A stretch of 64,000 bases of DNA from Pseudomonas ceruminis (GTDB lineage Bacteria; Pseudomonadota; Gammaproteobacteria; Pseudomonadales; Pseudomonadaceae): NCBI RefSeq assembly GCF_021602025.1, contig NZ_BQHW01000001.1, positions 469,168-533,167 of the forward strand, in the 5' to 3' direction. A program made the translations under genes and the position numbers. Shown piece after piece: positions 47,961 through 56,123 of the stretch; within the stretch, counting starts at the first letter, position 1, and each line of letters begins with the position of its first letter. The notes below the pieces were generated by a model. The model had not been told where the DNA came from, did not search any database, and saw only the letters and a list, made by a program, of their open reading frames with translations.

Positions 47961-50107
47961 CAGAACTCCAGCTCCGCGCTGACGCTCAGGCGGTGGCGGC
48001 TGTCATAACGGTTCTGGACCATCGTGGTCGGTTCGTCGTCCAGGCGCTGTTGCCACAACGCCGCCAGCTCCAGGTTGCTGCCCTGGATACGGAAACGTTT
48101 GGCCAGGCGCAAGTCGAGGCGTTCAAAACGGTACTGGTTGAGCGCATCGTCGCCATAATAAAACAGCGCACTCGACCAGCCGTCGCCCCACTCGCGTATC
48201 CAGCCGGCCGAACCACTGTTACGGGCAGTGTTGGCGGCGTCGGCGGGGTTACTGGCCCAGGCGTCCACGTAGGCGTACGTCAGCCGCAACCGGTCGCGCC
48301 GGGTGACGCGCCAGTCCAACTGCGCCTCGCTACCGCTGAAGCGGGCCTTGTTGGCATTGCTGGCGATGTACTGGTTGTTCTTCAGGGGCTCGCTGATCAT
48401 GCCGGTGATCTCGTCATAGAACAACTTGATGTCCATGCTCAGGTCGATGTCGCTGAAGTAGCCGTTGTAGCCAAGCTCGCGTGAGCGCATGCGTTCCTGG
48501 TCAAGGTCGCCTGGCCCGCGCGTCTTGACGAAGTATTCACCGTGTTGCTGGCCGAAGGCGGTGGGGGTCAGGTTCTTGACCGTGTAGCTCCAGTTGACGT
48601 TGTTCTCGAACATGTCCGGTGAGCGCACCGCTTCGGAATACACCGCGCGCAGGCCGTGGCGCGGCGTGATCAGGTAGTTGACCGCCACGCGCGGGGTCAG
48701 GGAACTGCCCGACAGTTGCGAGTCCTCGAACATCGCGCCGCCTTGTACGATCCAGTGTTCATCGGCGCGCCACTCCAGTTGGCCGAACAGGCGCCAGGTC
48801 TGGTCGTCGACGCTGCCATTGAAGTAGGTCTGCGAGTCGGCGCGGTCATAGCGGTAGTTCATGCCGCTGAGCAGGCGCAGGCTGTCGGTGAGGCTGAGCG
48901 TGTCCTGAATCTCAAGGTCGTAACGGGTTTCGCGGGTGCTCTGGTCGACATCGCCGCACACCACGTTACTGCCGCCCTGGTGGGTCCACTGGTCCTTGAT
49001 CGCATCGACCAGGGCCTGTTCTTCCGGGTTGCTGCTGTTGGGCGGGTTGTTGGCCCCGCGCGCCACCAGCTCAGCGTAGTTCGGGTTGAGCTGCCACAGC
49101 CGGGTCAGCTCCGGGCTGAAGGCCAGTGCGGCATCGCAGGCACGCCACACCTGCTGGCGGTCGAAGTGCTGTGCCGAGCCCTGCACATACAGGCTGTGCT
49201 CGGGGTTGAAATCGATGTTCCAGCGCACCGAGCCTGCGTAGTCCTTGGCGTTGACATCGGCGTTGTCACCGCTTTCGCTGACGTAGGGGAACACCGGCTG
49301 GTAGGTGTACGGGCGCTGGTTGCTGCCTTCCTTGGCCGCCAATTGCCATTCCAGGGTCTGGTTCGGTGCCAGGGTGTGGCTGACGCTGAGGTTGAAGCGG
49401 TTCAGGCGGCGGCTGTCGCGGTAGGCCTGGCCGAACTGGTTTTCATCGAAGCCATCGTCCTTCTGCCCCGACAGCGACAGGCGCAGGTCGCCGCCGTCCC
49501 AGCCTAAGCCATGGCTGAGGTAGTAGTCGTCGATGCCGTCCTGGCCACGGGTCAGCTTCATCCGGGTGCCATGGCTGTCAGCGGGGTTGCGGGTCAGGAT
49601 GTTGACCACCGCCATCAGCGCGTTGGCGCCGTAACTGACGGTATTGGGGCCGCGGAAGACTTCGATGCGTTCGATGTCCTCCAGCGCCACCGGAATGTCG
49701 CTCCAGTCCACCGTGGCCAGGCCAGCCCGGTAGACCGAGCGGCCATCGATCAGCACCTGCATCCGCCGTGCTTCGTTGACGCTGGTGCCGTGGTAGTTGA
49801 CGTTCGGCTGGTTGCCCGCGCTGTAGCCGATCATCATGCCGGGCACCAGGCGCAGCAGTTCGGGGATGTCGCGGGCACCGCTGGCACGGATCAGTTCGCT
49901 GTCGAGCACGGTCATGCTGCCCGGTACGGCAGCTGGGGATTGTTTCAGGCGTGTGGCGGTCAGAACCTGCGGCAGGTCTGCGTTGTCGATGAACAGGTCG
50001 TCGGCCATGGCCGGGCTACCGAGCAGGGCGGTCAATAGCAGCAGGCGAGGGTAGGGAGGCGTGCCAGAAAACACGATACGGCCTTGTATCACAGTTGAAA
50101 CAGGCAT
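47960..50107 (-). CDS. TonB-dependent outer-membrane receptor
   Basis: A 715-residue receptor. A signal peptide (about 1-35, ending LLGSPAMA) is followed by a plug domain (about 45-160: VLTATRLKQSPAAVPGSMTVLDSELIRASGARDIPELLRLVPGMMIGYSAGN, then IERIEVFRGPNTVSYGANALMAVVNILTR) and a 22-strand barrel ending in aromatic Phe (LSVSAELEF). It has no N-terminal FecA-type signalling extension. The plug resembles receptors for vitamin B12 or catecholate siderophores, but the ligand is unknown. AAAGGTCA stands before the ATG. No convincing Fur box is visible upstream. First gene of the operon with the periplasmic protein and the hybrid kinase. Confidence 0.9.
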   Translation of the reverse strand: MPVSTVIQGRIVFSGTPPYPRLLLLTALLGSPAMADDLFIDNADLPQVLTATRLKQSPAAVPGSMTVLDSELIRASGARDIPELLRLVPGMMIGYSAGNQPNVNYHGTSVNEARRMQVLIDGRSVYRAGLATVDWSDIPVALEDIERIEVFRGPNTVSYGANALMAVVNILTRNPADSHGTRMKLTRGQDGIDDYYLSHGLGWDGGDLRLSLSGQKDDGFDENQFGQAYRDSRRLNRFNLSVSHTLAPNQTLEWQLAAKEGSNQRPYTYQPVFPYVSESGDNADVNAKDYAGSVRWNIDFNPEHSLYVQGSAQHFDRQQVWRACDAALAFSPELTRLWQLNPNYAELVARGANNPPNSSNPEEQALVDAIKDQWTHQGGSNVVCGDVDQSTRETRYDLEIQDTLSLTDSLRLLSGMNYRYDRADSQTYFNGSVDDQTWRLFGQLEWRADEHWIVQGGAMFEDSQLSGSSLTPRVAVNYLITPRHGLRAVYSEAVRSPDMFENNVNWSYTVKNLTPTAFGQQHGEYFVKTRGPGDLDQERMRSRELGYNGYFSDIDLSMDIKLFYDEITGMISEPLKNNQYIASNANKARFSGSEAQLDWRVTRRDRLRLTYAYVDAWASNPADAANTARNSGSAGWIREWGDGWSSALFYYGDDALNQYRFERLDLRLAKRFRIQGSNLELAALWQQRLDDEPTTMVQNRYDSRHRLSVSAELEF

Positions 50108-50198
50108 GTTAACTGACCTTTGCGGTTTTGCCAGTGATCTGCGCCGAGGCTGCGGGCGCTTTCACGGGCCTGACACTGGCTCTGTTGCCTGCGCGCCG

Positions 50199-50204
50199 TA
50201 TAAT
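50199..50204 (+). promoter_or_regulatory. Candidate -10 element of gpsA
   Basis: A perfect TATAAT lies 41 bases before the gpsA start. No good -35 sequence stands 16-18 bases upstream (the best is CTGGCT), so the promoter would depend on an activator or be weak. Confidence 0.45.
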
Positions 50205-50245
50205 GGCTCGGTCGCCACTTAACTTATGGCTTTAACGGATTGAAT

Positions 50246-51271
50246 ATGACTGAACAGCAACCTGTTGCAGTTCTGGGAGGCGGCAGCTTCGGCACCGCCG
50301 TGGCGAACCTTCTGGCGCAGAACGGCGTGCCAGTGCGCCAATGGATGCGCGACCCCGAGCAGGCCGAAGCCATGCGGGTCAATCGCGAGAATCCGCGCTA
50401 CCTCAAGGGGATTCGCCTGCACGACGGTGTCGAGCCGGTCAACGACCTGCTGGCGACCTTGCAGTACAGCGACCTGATCTTCGTCGCGCTACCCTCGAGT
50501 GCCTTGCGCAGCGTGCTGGCGCCCCATGCCGAGCTGCTGTGCGGCAAATGCCTGGTCAGCCTGACCAAGGGCATCGAAGCGCAGACCTTCAAACTGATGA
50601 GTCAGATCCTTGAAGAAATCGCGCCTCAGGCACGTATCGGAGTGCTGTCCGGGCCGAACCTTGCCCGCGAAATTGCCGAGCACGCGCTCACCGCCACCGT
50701 GGTGGCCAGCGAGGATGAAGACCTCTGCCAACGCGTGCAAAGCGTGCTGCACGGCAGCACCTTCCGCGTCTACGCCAGCAGCGACCGCTTCGGTGTCGAG
50801 CTGGGCGGTGCGCTGAAGAACGTCTACGCGATCATCGCCGGCATGGCCGTGGCATTGGGCATGGGCGAGAATACCAAAAGCATGCTGATCACCCGTGCGT
50901 TGGCCGAGATGACCCGTTTCGCCGTGAGCCAGGGTGCCAACCCAATGACCTTCCTGGGCCTGGCCGGCGTAGGCGACCTGATCGTCACCTGTTCCTCGCC
51001 CAAAAGCCGTAACTACCAGGTCGGCCACGCCCTGGGCCAGGGGCTGAGCCTGGAGCAGGCGGTCAATCGCCTGGGTGAAGTGGCCGAGGGGGTCAACACC
51101 CTCAAGGTGCTCAAGGCCAAGGCTGAAGAGGTGCAGGTGTACATGCCGCTGGTCGCTGGCTTGCACGCCATCCTGTTCGAAGGCCGCACGCTGGCCCAGG
51201 TGATCGAGCGCCTGATGCGCGCCGAGCCCAAGACCGACGTCGATTTCATTTCCACCAGCGGTTTCAATTGA
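50246..51271 (+). CDS. gpsA: Glycerol-3-phosphate dehydrogenase [NAD(P)+]
   Basis: A 341-residue cytosolic enzyme reducing dihydroxyacetone phosphate to sn-glycerol-3-phosphate for phospholipid synthesis. It has the nucleotide-binding motif [21 protein letters not shown], the catalytic-domain stretch [41 protein letters not shown] with the active-site Lys, and [26 protein letters not shown] 50246 is chosen over a TTG two codons earlier. Confidence 0.96.
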   Translation: MTEQQPVAVLGGGSFGTAVANLLAQNGVPVRQWMRDPEQAEAMRVNRENPRYLKGIRLHDGVEPVNDLLATLQYSDLIFVALPSSALRSVLAPHAELLCGKCLVSLTKGIEAQTFKLMSQILEEIAPQARIGVLSGPNLAREIAEHALTATVVASEDEDLCQRVQSVLHGSTFRVYASSDRFGVELGGALKNVYAIIAGMAVALGMGENTKSMLITRALAEMTRFAVSQGANPMTFLGLAGVGDLIVTCSSPKSRNYQVGHALGQGLSLEQAVNRLGEVAEGVNTLKVLKAKAEEVQVYMPLVAGLHAILFEGRTLAQVIERLMRAEPKTDVDFISTSGFN

Positions 51272-51307
51272 GCCCTCAGCGGCGCTGAGCAGAGTAAGGA
51301 GCGAGAC

Positions 51308-51655
51308 ATGAACGATACCCCCGAGCGCGCCCAGCGTGAGTCGATCATCCTGCGCGTGGTGTGGATGCTGGTGTTTCTGGTGGTCTGGCAACTGGCCGAA
51401 CTGCTGCTCGGCGGCCTGGTGCTGGTGCAGCTCATCTACCGGCTGATCTACGGCGCACCCAGCGCCAGCCTGATGAACTTCGGCGATAGCCTCAGCCAGT
51501 ACCTTGCCCAGATCGGTCGCTTTGGCACTTTCCATACCGACAGCAAGCCGTGGCCGTTTGCCGACTGGCCCGCAGCGCGTGCACCGGAAGGCGAGGCGCC
51601 CCATGCCGTAGCCCCGGCCGCCCACCCGGTACGTGACGAGGAACCCAAGCTGTGA
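51308..51655 (+). CDS. DUF4389-type small membrane protein
   Basis: A 115-residue protein with two adjacent hydrophobic segments (about 14-46: IILRVVWMLVFLVVWQLAELLLGGLVLVQLIYRLIYG) followed by LMNFGDSLSQYLAQIGRFGTFHTDSKPWPFADWP, the conserved DUF4389 pattern, and a Pro/Ala-rich tail. Function is unknown. It starts 36 bases after gpsA with GGAG upstream, and overlaps the sixA start by 4 bases. Confidence 0.82.
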   Translation: MNDTPERAQRESIILRVVWMLVFLVVWQLAELLLGGLVLVQLIYRLIYGAPSASLMNFGDSLSQYLAQIGRFGTFHTDSKPWPFADWPAARAPEGEAPHAVAPAAHPVRDEEPKL

Positions 51656-52110
51656 AGCTGTGGGTACTGCGCCACGGCGAAGCGGAGCCGCGGGCCAACA
51701 CCGACGCCGAACGGCGCCTGACCGCCCATGGTCGCGAACAGGTGCTGCGCAGCGCCGCACGCCTGCTTGGCCAACCACTGCAGGCCATTATCGCCAGCCC
51801 CTATGTGCGCGCCCAGCAAACGGCGGCCCTGGTGCATGACACGTTGGGCTTTGCCGAGGCGGTACAGACCGTGCCGTGGCTGACCCCCGACAGCAATGTG
51901 CAACAGGCCATCGGTGAAATCGAGCGCCTGGGCCTGGAGCATGTCCTGCTGGTCAGCCATCAGCCGTTGGTGGGCTCACTGGTCGGCATGCTGGAGCACG
52001 GCCATGCCCAGCAGCCGGCGCCGCTGAGCACTGCTAGCCTGGCCGAACTGGAAGGCGACTGGCCGCTGGCCGGGCTGATGACACTGCGCGCGCTCACCTC
52101 ACCGGCCTGA
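51652..52110 (+). CDS. sixA: Phosphohistidine phosphatase
   Basis: A 152-residue histidine-phosphatase-superfamily enzyme starting with GTG. The RHG motif LWVLRHGEAEPRA holds the catalytic His, with conserved Arg in SPYVRAQQTA and the second His in LLVSHQPLVGSLVGML. SixA removes phosphate from phosphohistidine in phosphotransfer proteins such as ArcB and NPr in E. coli. It overlaps the DUF4389 gene, suggesting a gpsA-DUF4389-sixA operon. Confidence 0.9.
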   Translation: MKLWVLRHGEAEPRANTDAERRLTAHGREQVLRSAARLLGQPLQAIIASPYVRAQQTAALVHDTLGFAEAVQTVPWLTPDSNVQQAIGEIERLGLEHVLLVSHQPLVGSLVGMLEHGHAQQPAPLSTASLAELEGDWPLAGLMTLRALTSPA

Positions 52111-52230
52111 TGTGGCAGCTGCACAGGCGCTGGCTGACCTGATCGCCCTTGGCGATGACCTTTACAAACGTTGCCGAATGTAAGGCGGATACCGACAATA
52201 GGCCATCATCCTCGACCCGGACCAGGCGCC

Positions 52231-53019
52231 ATGTCGCAGCAGATCTTCTTCGCCCATGCCAACGGCTTCCCGTCGGCCACCTATGGCAAGCTGTTCGCTG
52301 CCCTGGCGCCGGACTACCACGTGCAGCACCTGGCCCAGCATGCCCACGATCCGCGCTTCCCGGTGGATGACAACTGGCAGAACCTGGTCGATGAACTGTT
52401 GCACCACCTGGCGCAGCAAGGTGCGCCGATATGGGGTGTCGGTCATTCCCTGGGTGGGGTGTTGCACCTGCATGCCGCCTTGCGTTGCCCGGAGTACTAC
52501 CGCGGCGTGGTGATGCTTGACTCGCCCGTGCTCACCCGGGCCGATCAATGGTTGCTGCGCACCGCCAAGCGTTTCGGCTTCATCGACCGCATCACCCCGG
52601 CAGGCCGCACCCTTGGACGGCGTGAAGCGTTCACTGACCGTGACAGTGCACGTGACTACTTCGCCAGCAAACGCCTGTTTCGACATTTTGACCCCGACTG
52701 CCTGGAGGCCTATCTGGAGCACGGCCTGCAGGACGCGGAGCACGGGGTGCGCCTGCGCTTCGATCCGGCGACCGAGATTGATATCTACCGCAACATTCCG
52801 CACGCCAGCCCAGCGCCCGCACGGCAGCTTCAGGTGCCGCTGGCCATGGTGCGCGGTGATCGCAGCAATGTGATTCGCCGCCACCACACGCTGGCCGTGC
52901 GCGGCATGCCCAAGGGCGAGTACCACTGTGTGCCCGGCGGGCACATGTTCCCTCTGGAGCGTCCCACCGACACCGCCAGCCTGATCAAAGGCCTGTTCGA
53001 CCGCTGGAGCGTGGCATGA
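52231..53019 (+). CDS. Alpha/beta hydrolase (first of pair)
   Basis: A 262-residue hydrolase. The nucleophile elbow GVGHSLGGVLHLHAAL holds the catalytic Ser, and the C-terminal His is in YHCVPGGHMFPLERP. The N-terminus (IFFAHANGFPSATYGKLFAAL) is characteristic of a Pseudomonas group of unknown substrate. ATG 52231 is chosen at this conserved start. It overlaps the next hydrolase gene by 4 bases. Confidence 0.86.
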   Translation: MSQQIFFAHANGFPSATYGKLFAALAPDYHVQHLAQHAHDPRFPVDDNWQNLVDELLHHLAQQGAPIWGVGHSLGGVLHLHAALRCPEYYRGVVMLDSPVLTRADQWLLRTAKRFGFIDRITPAGRTLGRREAFTDRDSARDYFASKRLFRHFDPDCLEAYLEHGLQDAEHGVRLRFDPATEIDIYRNIPHASPAPARQLQVPLAMVRGDRSNVIRRHHTLAVRGMPKGEYHCVPGGHMFPLERPTDTASLIKGLFDRWSVA

Positions 53020-53870
53020 ACGCCCAGGTCGAGGAAGTTCGCCTGAGCCTGGGCCACATCGAATTGGCAGCCCACCTGTTCGGGCCAGCCGATGGCGTGC
53101 CTGTGATCGCCCTGCATGGCTGGCTGGACAACGCCAACAGCTTTGCCCTATTGGCGCCACGCTTGAAGGGCCTGCGTATCGTCGCCCTAGACCTGGCCGG
53201 GCATGGCTATTCGCAACACCGACCGCCAGGGGCCGGTTACGCGCTGGCCGATTATGCCCACGACGTACTGCGGGTGGCCGAACAGCTGGGCTGGCAACGT
53301 TTTGCCCTGTTGGGGCATTCGCTGGGGGCGATCATTGCCGTGCAACTGGCCGCTGCCTTGCCCGAGCGGGTCAGCCACCTGGCGCTGATCGACGGCGTCA
53401 TCCCGCCAACCGGCGCCGAGCAGGATGCCGGCGAACGCCTGGGCCTGGCACTGCAGGCCCAGCTACGCCTCGATGGCAAGCGCAAGTCGGTCTACAAGAC
53501 CTTGGAAGAGGGCGTGCAGGCACGCATGAAGGGTATGGTCGCGGTCAGCCTCGAAGCCGCCGAGCTGCTTGCCCAGCGTGGGCTGATGCCGGTACCCGGC
53601 GGCTACAGCTGGCGCAGTGACAGCCGCCTGACCCTGCCATCGCCGGTGCGCTTGAGCCATGCCCAGGCCATGGCCTATGTAAGCAGGGTGCGCTGCCCGG
53701 CCTGCCTGGTCGTTGCCGCAGATGGCATGCTGGCACGTCAACACGCGCTGCTGGACCAGCTACCCTTTGAGCAGACCACGCTGCCCGGCGGCCATCATCT
53801 GCACCTGAACGATGAGCAGGGCGCGACCCTTGTCGCAGACTGTATCAATCGCTTCTTTGGCTTTGCTTGA
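53016..53870 (+). CDS. Alpha/beta hydrolase (second of pair)
   Basis: A 284-residue hydrolase distinct from its neighbour. The oxyanion HGW motif (VIALHGWLDNANSFALLAPRL), nucleophile elbow LLGHSLGAIIAVQLAAALPE and C-terminal TLPGGHHLHLND complete the triad. The substrate is unknown; related proteins are esterases. It overlaps the first hydrolase by 4 bases, so the two may act in sequence on one compound. Confidence 0.86.
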   Translation: MNAQVEEVRLSLGHIELAAHLFGPADGVPVIALHGWLDNANSFALLAPRLKGLRIVALDLAGHGYSQHRPPGAGYALADYAHDVLRVAEQLGWQRFALLGHSLGAIIAVQLAAALPERVSHLALIDGVIPPTGAEQDAGERLGLALQAQLRLDGKRKSVYKTLEEGVQARMKGMVAVSLEAAELLAQRGLMPVPGGYSWRSDSRLTLPSPVRLSHAQAMAYVSRVRCPACLVVAADGMLARQHALLDQLPFEQTTLPGGHHLHLNDEQGATLVADCINRFFGFA

Positions 53871-53920
53871 CTTGCACCGGACAAGTGTCGAGGCTTGGCG
53901 GGTTGAACAGGGAGACAACC

Positions 53921-53983
53921 ATGCAACTGCCAGACATCCTGGAGCTTCACCGCGGCGCCGATCGCCGCCAGGTTCGCCGATGA
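53921..53983 (+). CDS. Possible 20-residue leader peptide
   Basis: A short frame (starting MQLPDILELHRGAD, ending RRQVRR) has a ribosome site GGGAG upstream. Its stop overlaps the ATG of the DUF4892 gene (ATGA at 53980). It might allow translational coupling or be the remnant of a gene. Chance occurrence cannot be excluded. Confidence 0.3.
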   Translation: MQLPDILELHRGADRRQVRR

Positions 53984-54774
53984 GCGCGCCCGTATCCTTC
54001 CGCACCGCCATCGCTGCCTGCCTGGTGCTGGCCAGCCCATTGCTGTGGGCCGGGAGCCTGCCGGTGCCCGTGGACGCCAAGGTGGTAGACCAGCGGCCGG
54101 CCGCCGAACAGGAACGTGTCTACCCGATGGGCCCGTTGCGCAAGATCAGTGGCCGCCTGCGGGTCGAGGACAAGGTCGAGAGCCGTGGCCAGGTCAGTTC
54201 GGTGACCTATGAGCTGCCGGTGGAGCGTACGGCCCGTGAAGCCTTCACCAGTGCCCGCGAAGCATTGCAGCGCGACGGCGGCTACCCATTGTTCTGGTGC
54301 CAGGGCCGTGATTGCGGCGAAGCCAGCATCTGGGCCAATGATGTATTCGCCAATGCCCGCCTCAATGGGGGTGACGAGCAACAGGCGTTCATCCTGCTGC
54401 GCCGCTCTGCCGAAGAAGCCGATACGCTGGTCGCGCTGTACAGCGTCACCCGTGGCAACCGCCGTGCGTACCTGCATGTGGAGGAGTTCGTGGCCGGTAG
54501 CCCATTGGGTGAACTGTTGCCCACCGCTGCCACGGTATTGCGTGAAATGCGCGACACCGGCAAGCTCGACTACCCTGATCTGAAGGCCCCGCAAGCGGCC
54601 TGGGTAGCGCTGCTGGGGCGCAGCCTGAACCTGGACAGCACCTTGCGCGCCAGCCTCAGCGGCGCCGAGGCCGAGGCCTGGCGCGAGCAATTGGTGAAAG
54701 CCGGCGTGCGCAGCAGCCGGCTCGAAGTAGGCGATGCACCCACCGAGGGCCTGCACCTGGAACTGATTCGTTGA
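53980..54774 (+). CDS. DUF4892-type exported protein
   Basis: A 264-residue exported protein with signal peptide about residues 1-25 (FRTAIAACLVLASPLLWAG). It has the conserved region DKVESRGQVSSVTYELPVERTAREAFTSAREALQRDGGYPLFWCQGRDCGEASIWANDVFANARLNGGDEQQAFILL with a CQGRDCG cysteine pair. The C-terminal half (SLSGAEAEAWREQLVKAGVRSSRLEVG) has an OmpA-like look but lacks the binding motif. Function is unknown. It is followed 12 bases later by the AI-2E-type transporter. Confidence 0.8.
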   Translation: MSAPVSFRTAIAACLVLASPLLWAGSLPVPVDAKVVDQRPAAEQERVYPMGPLRKISGRLRVEDKVESRGQVSSVTYELPVERTAREAFTSAREALQRDGGYPLFWCQGRDCGEASIWANDVFANARLNGGDEQQAFILLRRSAEEADTLVALYSVTRGNRRAYLHVEEFVAGSPLGELLPTAATVLREMRDTGKLDYPDLKAPQAAWVALLGRSLNLDSTLRASLSGAEAEAWREQLVKAGVRSSRLEVGDAPTEGLHLELIR

Positions 54775-54786
54775 ACGAGCGACACC

Positions 54787-55839
54787 ATGGTCAACAATGA
54801 TCGCCTGCTGATCCAGATTATCCTGCTGACATTGCTCGGCGCTGCCCTCTGGGTGATGGCACCGTTCATTTCCGCATTGCTGTGGGGCGCCATCCTGGCT
54901 TTTGCCAGCTGGCCCTTGATGCGTCTGCTCACCCGCCTGCTGGGCGGGCGGGAAACGTTGGCTGCCAGCCTGTTGACCACGGCCTGGATCTTGATCGTGG
55001 CATTGCCACTGGTATGGCTTGGCTTCAACCTGGCGGACCACATCCGCGATGCCACAGCCTTCGTGCGTGATGTCCAGGTGGACGGCCTGCCCGATGCACC
55101 GGCGTGGCTGGCGGGCATCCCCTTCGTGGGTGAGCGCATGGTCAGTTGGTGGCAGTCCCTCGACCAGCAAGGTGCGGCACTGATCGCCTCGGTCAAGCCT
55201 TACCTGGGCCAGGTCGGTAACTGGCTGTTGGCGCGCAGCGCGCAGATAGGCAGCGGTGTGCTGGAATTGACCCTGAGCCTGATCTTCGTGTTCTTTTTCT
55301 ACCGCGACGGGCCGCGCCTGGCTGCGTTCGTGCTGCGCTTGCTGAACCGGCTGGTGGGCGATCGCGCCAACTATTACCTCGAGCTGGTGGCCGGTACGGT
55401 GCAGCGGGTCGTCAACGGCGTGATCGGTACCGCTGCTGCACAGGCACTGCTGGCCCTGATCGGCTTCCTGATCGCCGGTGTTCCGGGGGCCATCGTGCTG
55501 GGCCTGGTGACCTTCATGCTCAGCCTGATCCCCATGGGGCCGCCATTGGCGTGGATCCCCGCGACGGCTTGGTTGGTATGGAAAGGCGACTACGGCATGG
55601 CGGTGTTCCTGGGCATCTGGGGCACCTTCGTCATCAGTGGCGTGGACAACGTGCTCAAGCCCTACCTGATCAGCCGGGGCGGCAACCTGCCGCTGGTGAT
55701 CGTGCTGCTGGGGGTGTTTGGCGGGTTGATTGCCTTCGGGTTCATTGGCCTGTTCATCGGGCCCACCTTGCTCGCAGTAGGGTACAGCCTGCTGCTGGAC
55801 TGGAGCCGCAACGCAGGGCAACAGCCACCGCAGCGCTAA
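54787..55839 (+). CDS. AI-2E family transporter (PerM/YdiK type)
   Basis: A 350-residue inner-membrane protein with about 8 helices: a pair at the N-terminus (about 8-55), one near residue 65, and a cluster at about 155-340. The motif GNLPLVIVLLGVFGGLIAFGFIGLFIGPTLLAVGYSLL is diagnostic of the family. Members export autoinducer-2, auxins or serve as Na+/H+ exchangers, so the substrate remains open. It probably forms an operon with the DUF4892 gene. Confidence 0.87.
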   Translation: MVNNDRLLIQIILLTLLGAALWVMAPFISALLWGAILAFASWPLMRLLTRLLGGRETLAASLLTTAWILIVALPLVWLGFNLADHIRDATAFVRDVQVDGLPDAPAWLAGIPFVGERMVSWWQSLDQQGAALIASVKPYLGQVGNWLLARSAQIGSGVLELTLSLIFVFFFYRDGPRLAAFVLRLLNRLVGDRANYYLELVAGTVQRVVNGVIGTAAAQALLALIGFLIAGVPGAIVLGLVTFMLSLIPMGPPLAWIPATAWLVWKGDYGMAVFLGIWGTFVISGVDNVLKPYLISRGGNLPLVIVLLGVFGGLIAFGFIGLFIGPTLLAVGYSLLLDWSRNAGQQPPQR

Positions 55840-55915
55840 CGGTATTACGCCATTGCCCTGAGCGCGGTGGCGGACCTTGCGCAAGGGCCCGTTCAGGCGC
55901 CTCTGAAACCTGATC

Positions 55916-55932
55916 TTTACGCATTCTTTATA
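55916..55932 (+). promoter_or_regulatory. Candidate KdpE-binding region upstream of kdpFABC
   Basis: TTTAC (55916-55920) and TTTATA (55927-55932) are 6 bases apart, followed by tacccccgg and, 35 bases on, ctttacgcccctccc. The mix of TTTATA/TTTAC and C runs resembles the KdpE site of E. coli. It lies about 100 bases before kdpF. By-eye match only. Confidence 0.4.
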
Positions 55933-56024
55933 CCTACCCCCGGCCGCCGATCTCGCGCCTTTACGCCCCTCCCGCGGACAATTTCCCCAAAGCGGCCCAC
56001 GCCGCACCACGGGGAGCTCCACAC

Positions 56025-56114
56025 ATGAACATGCTCGACGGGCTGTCACTGCTATTGGCAGTGGCATTGGCGGTTTACCTGCTGGTGGCGCTGCTGCGCG
56101 CCGATCGCAGCTAG
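56025..56114 (+). CDS. kdpF: K+-transporting ATPase small subunit KdpF
   Basis: A 29-residue single-helix peptide (MLDGLSLLLAVALAVYLLVALLRADRS after two residues), the lipid-like stabiliser of the KdpABC complex. A GGGGAG ribosome site is 8 bases upstream. It is 9 bases before kdpA. Too short for routine gene finding, but its size, hydrophobicity and position are as expected. Confidence 0.9.
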   Translation: MNMLDGLSLLLAVALAVYLLVALLRADRS

Positions 56115-56123
56115 GGAGCGGCC

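Noticed and set aside
50108-50245. Search for a Fur box in front of the TonB receptor
   Set aside because: No sequence close to the Fur consensus was found, so iron regulation is not claimed.
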